Positions 3,853 through 5,962 of a stretch of DNA of 5,962 nt are shown here, piece after piece. This DNA comes from Actinomycetota bacterium (GTDB lineage: Bacteria > Actinomycetota > Humimicrobiia > Humimicrobiales > Humimicrobiaceae): NCBI GenBank assembly GCA_023379515.1, contig JAMCQQ010000556.1:1-5962 (forward strand), in the 5' to 3' direction. Under the pieces are notes generated by a model. That model was given only the letters and a program-made list of their open reading frames with translations, was not told the origin of the DNA and did not search any database. The first letter of the stretch is position 1. Each line of letters starts with the position of its first letter. Made by a program: the position numbers and the translations under genes.

Positions 3853-5962
3853 ATGTATAAAATTTTACCACAACCTAAAGTGATAAATAATAATGAAAAT
3901 AACAAATATTTTTTTAAAACATTAAAAATAAAATTTGCGAAATGTGAAGAGATACTAATTGAAAAAATTAAAGAAATTATAAAAATTAAACTTGGAGTTT
4001 TTGAATCTTTAAATTTAAATTTTGATTTAAATAAAAATGTTGATGAAGATCTGGAAATAAATATTAATTATGGTCTTGATAATTATTTACAGTTTGTCGG
4101 GAAAGAATATGAAAATCTGTTCAAATTGCAAGGATATGTTATTGATGTTAAAGGAAAAACAGTAAACATTTATTTTGACGATTATAGAGGAGTGGTATAT
4201 TCTATTTCTACCTTAAAACAGTTAATCTGTAAAAAAATTGATCAGTCTAATTATTATATAACTGAATTATTTATTCTAGATTTTCCTGAAATTGAAAAAA
4301 GATCCCTTTCTGTGACTTTTGCCTGGTACGCTGGTTATGGTAGAGTTGGATTTGATATGCAACTCTGGGGATTTGAACAATGGAAGGAATTTTTAGAACT
4401 GAGCTCGGATTATAAAATAACCCAGTTAAATTTATGCATGTATGGATATTGGCCTTTTGAATTTAAAGATTTTCCAGAAACAGTTTTTAGAGATTTTAAG
4501 ATGAAAGTCTGGAATAGGGAAAGTAAGAATTGGTTAGAAATTAAATATACACATCCAAATTTAATCAACGAATTTCTTTCAAGATTAATTAAATATGCAC
4601 ATCTTCTTGGAATAGACATTTATACATATATAGGGCTCAATTCTTATAATGGCGGATATTCAAATGTTCATAAAGATAAAAGAATGAAACTTCCACCAAA
4701 CAGTAAATTTATAAATGATTTTGATACACTATGCCTTAGTAATGATTCTACAATAGAGTATCTTAAGAAGTGTATGCGAAGGATTGTTAAATTGGGAGTT
4801 TCATTCTTTTATCTTGAAGAAAGTGAAGAATCATTTTGGTTCTGTAATTGCGATAAATGCAAAGATCGTTTTATAAATACTTCCCCATCCCTGGCAGAAG
4901 CAAAACATAAAGCAAATTATTGGTTATTAAACATACTTCACAAAGAAATAAAAGATGAAAATCCATACTGTAATATTGGACTTAGGGCATGGAGAGAACC
5001 TCCACTTGAAAAAGATATAGAATATTTAAAAAAGTGTGAGGAAAGTATTCCTAAAGATGTATGTCTTTATTGGGCTCCAGGTTTATATGTTAAAGAAAAT
5101 GAATTTAAAAAATGGGTAGAAGTTTTTGGTAAAGACAGGATATGTGCAAGAGATACGGAAGCAAATGCAATTTCATCATGTAATGGAAGATTAATAAGAA
5201 TTTTTAAAGGCAATATTTTAAGACCAGATGATGAAACTAATCAGCAGCATATAAACAAGGATTTAGAACAACATAAGGGTTCAGTAGCATTAAAAGTTAA
5301 AGGAATAAATGGTTATGTTTTTGAGTTTTATGGAATATTCATACATTTATTTCTACATTCTAATTTTGGATGGGGTTCAACACTTGAAGAGGAAGAATTT
5401 TATGATTACGCAATGGAATCTGTATTTGGGCCTAATTTAAAAGATGATATTTTATATGTTTTAAAAAATTTATTTACAATTCACGAAAGCCAGATAAGTT
5501 TATTTACAAGCGAATTTCCTTTTATGAGAAACAAGGTAAATAGAGATGATGTGCCACGAATCAATAAAGCGCAGGAACAATGGCAAAGCATAGAAGATAA
5601 GATTTTAAAAATAAAAAACATTATCAAATATGATAGAAAATTAAATATTTATTATAAGCATTTTGAGAAAATTGAAAATTCTCATAGAAGAAGTAAAGAA
5701 ATTTATGAATTATGTTTGAACGCAATAGAATACGATAATGCTAAAATGCTAGAAGAGAAAATTAAATTTCTTAAATTAATAGATTATTATAACGAGAGAG
5801 ATTTTGATATTGCCAAAGAACTTTTTTTTGATATAGGCATTATTGATGCATCTGGTATAAGGGATAGCATGTTTCCTTATCATGAATTAAAAAGGGTTAT
5901 CAATAATATTTTAAATCCTGATTGTAAGGATGAAAGACAAATACATCTTGGAGTTGAAGCAC
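3853..5962 (+). CDS. Probable glycoside hydrolase with GH20/GH67-type N-terminal domain (3' end missing)
   Basis: This frame is open from ATG 3853 to the window edge, 703 codons without a stop, with AGGGAG (3841-3846) six bases upstream. Residues about 60-130 look like the small domain that precedes the barrel in GH20, GH67 and GH84 enzymes: GYVIDV, VNIYF, then YRGVVYSISTLKQL, matching the 'G.fYg..TL.QL' pattern. A TIM-barrel-like region follows from DFPEIEKRS (143-151), with WKEFLELSSDYKITQLNL, LGVSFFYLEESEES (Glu322/Glu323, plausibly at the fourth strand where related families keep catalytic acids), RAWREPP (378-384), YWAPG and NFGWGS (504-508). A CxCxxC (Cys331, Cys333, Cys336) follows the acidic loop at once. 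The last ~190 residues are charged and helical. No signal peptide, so cytoplasmic. It probably hydrolyses an oligosaccharide together with the deacetylase. The exact family is uncertain; GH20-like and DUF4838-like are both possible. Confidence 0.72.
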   Translation, partial: MYKILPQPKVINNNENNKYFFKTLKIKFAKCEEILIEKIKEIIKIKLGVFESLNLNFDLNKNVDEDLEININYGLDNYLQFVGKEYENLFKLQGYVIDVKGKTVNIYFDDYRGVVYSISTLKQLICKKIDQSNYYITELFILDFPEIEKRSLSVTFAWYAGYGRVGFDMQLWGFEQWKEFLELSSDYKITQLNLCMYGYWPFEFKDFPETVFRDFKMKVWNRESKNWLEIKYTHPNLINEFLSRLIKYAHLLGIDIYTYIGLNSYNGGYSNVHKDKRMKLPPNSKFINDFDTLCLSNDSTIEYLKKCMRRIVKLGVSFFYLEESEESFWFCNCDKCKDRFINTSPSLAEAKHKANYWLLNILHKEIKDENPYCNIGLRAWREPPLEKDIEYLKKCEESIPKDVCLYWAPGLYVKENEFKKWVEVFGKDRICARDTEANAISSCNGRLIRIFKGNILRPDDETNQQHINKDLEQHKGSVALKVKGINGYVFEFYGIFIHLFLHSNFGWGSTLEEEEFYDYAMESVFGPNLKDDILYVLKNLFTIHESQISLFTSEFPFMRNKVNRDDVPRINKAQEQWQSIEDKILKIKNIIKYDRKLNIYYKHFEKIENSHRRSKEIYELCLNAIEYDNAKMLEEKIKFLKLIDYYNERDFDIAKELFFDIGIIDASGIRDSMFPYHELKRVINNILNPDCKDERQIHLGVEA

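Noticed and set aside
4410..4619. Minus-strand open frame inside the hydrolase gene
   Set aside because: It lies wholly within a 703-codon open frame with family-like motifs on the plus strand.

Overview
The window is strongly AT-rich bacterial DNA with Shine-Dalgarno sites (AAAGGAGGT, AGGGAG) ahead of its genes. Ile/Lys/Asn-rich proteins and the frequent use of ATA and AGA codons fit a low-GC, probably anaerobic, uncultured lineage. The lipoprotein has a long Thr/Ala linker of a kind I associate with sugar-binding proteins of lineages such as Atribacterota or OPB41-type Actinomycetota, but the phylum cannot be fixed from this window.

Layout: bases 1-126 are a perfect inverted copy of 1334-1459, the last 29 codons of the first gene plus part of its downstream hairpin. 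Bases 127-237 hold a duplicated ribosome-binding region and a GATATATCTAT direct repeat. Next come a sugar-type ABC transporter substrate-binding lipoprotein (238-1425), a GC-rich stem-loop (1444-1475) and a non-coding gap. Three closely spaced same-strand genes follow and probably form one operon: an M24 (creatinase/aminopeptidase P-like) protein that has lost most metal ligands (1671-2834), a NodB-type polysaccharide deacetylase with its motifs intact (2914-3813), and a large probable glycoside hydrolase that runs off the right edge (3853-5962). No RNA gene, CRISPR array or transposase is visible.

How it may fit together: the lipoprotein would capture a sugar or glycoside outside the membrane and deliver it to a permease/ATPase pair that is not in the window. 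The deacetylase and hydrolase lack signal peptides, so they would act on the imported substrate in the cytoplasm. The M24-like protein is the odd member: it keeps the fold but not the usual dimetal site, so its role is open. The pathway link is inferred from proximity only.

The most unusual observations are the perfect 126-bp inverted repeat, whose outer end falls exactly on the dyad axis of the hairpin (assembly artefact, gene remnant or invertible segment), the M24 active-site loss, and a 22-bp exact in-frame match between the lipoprotein and M24 genes.
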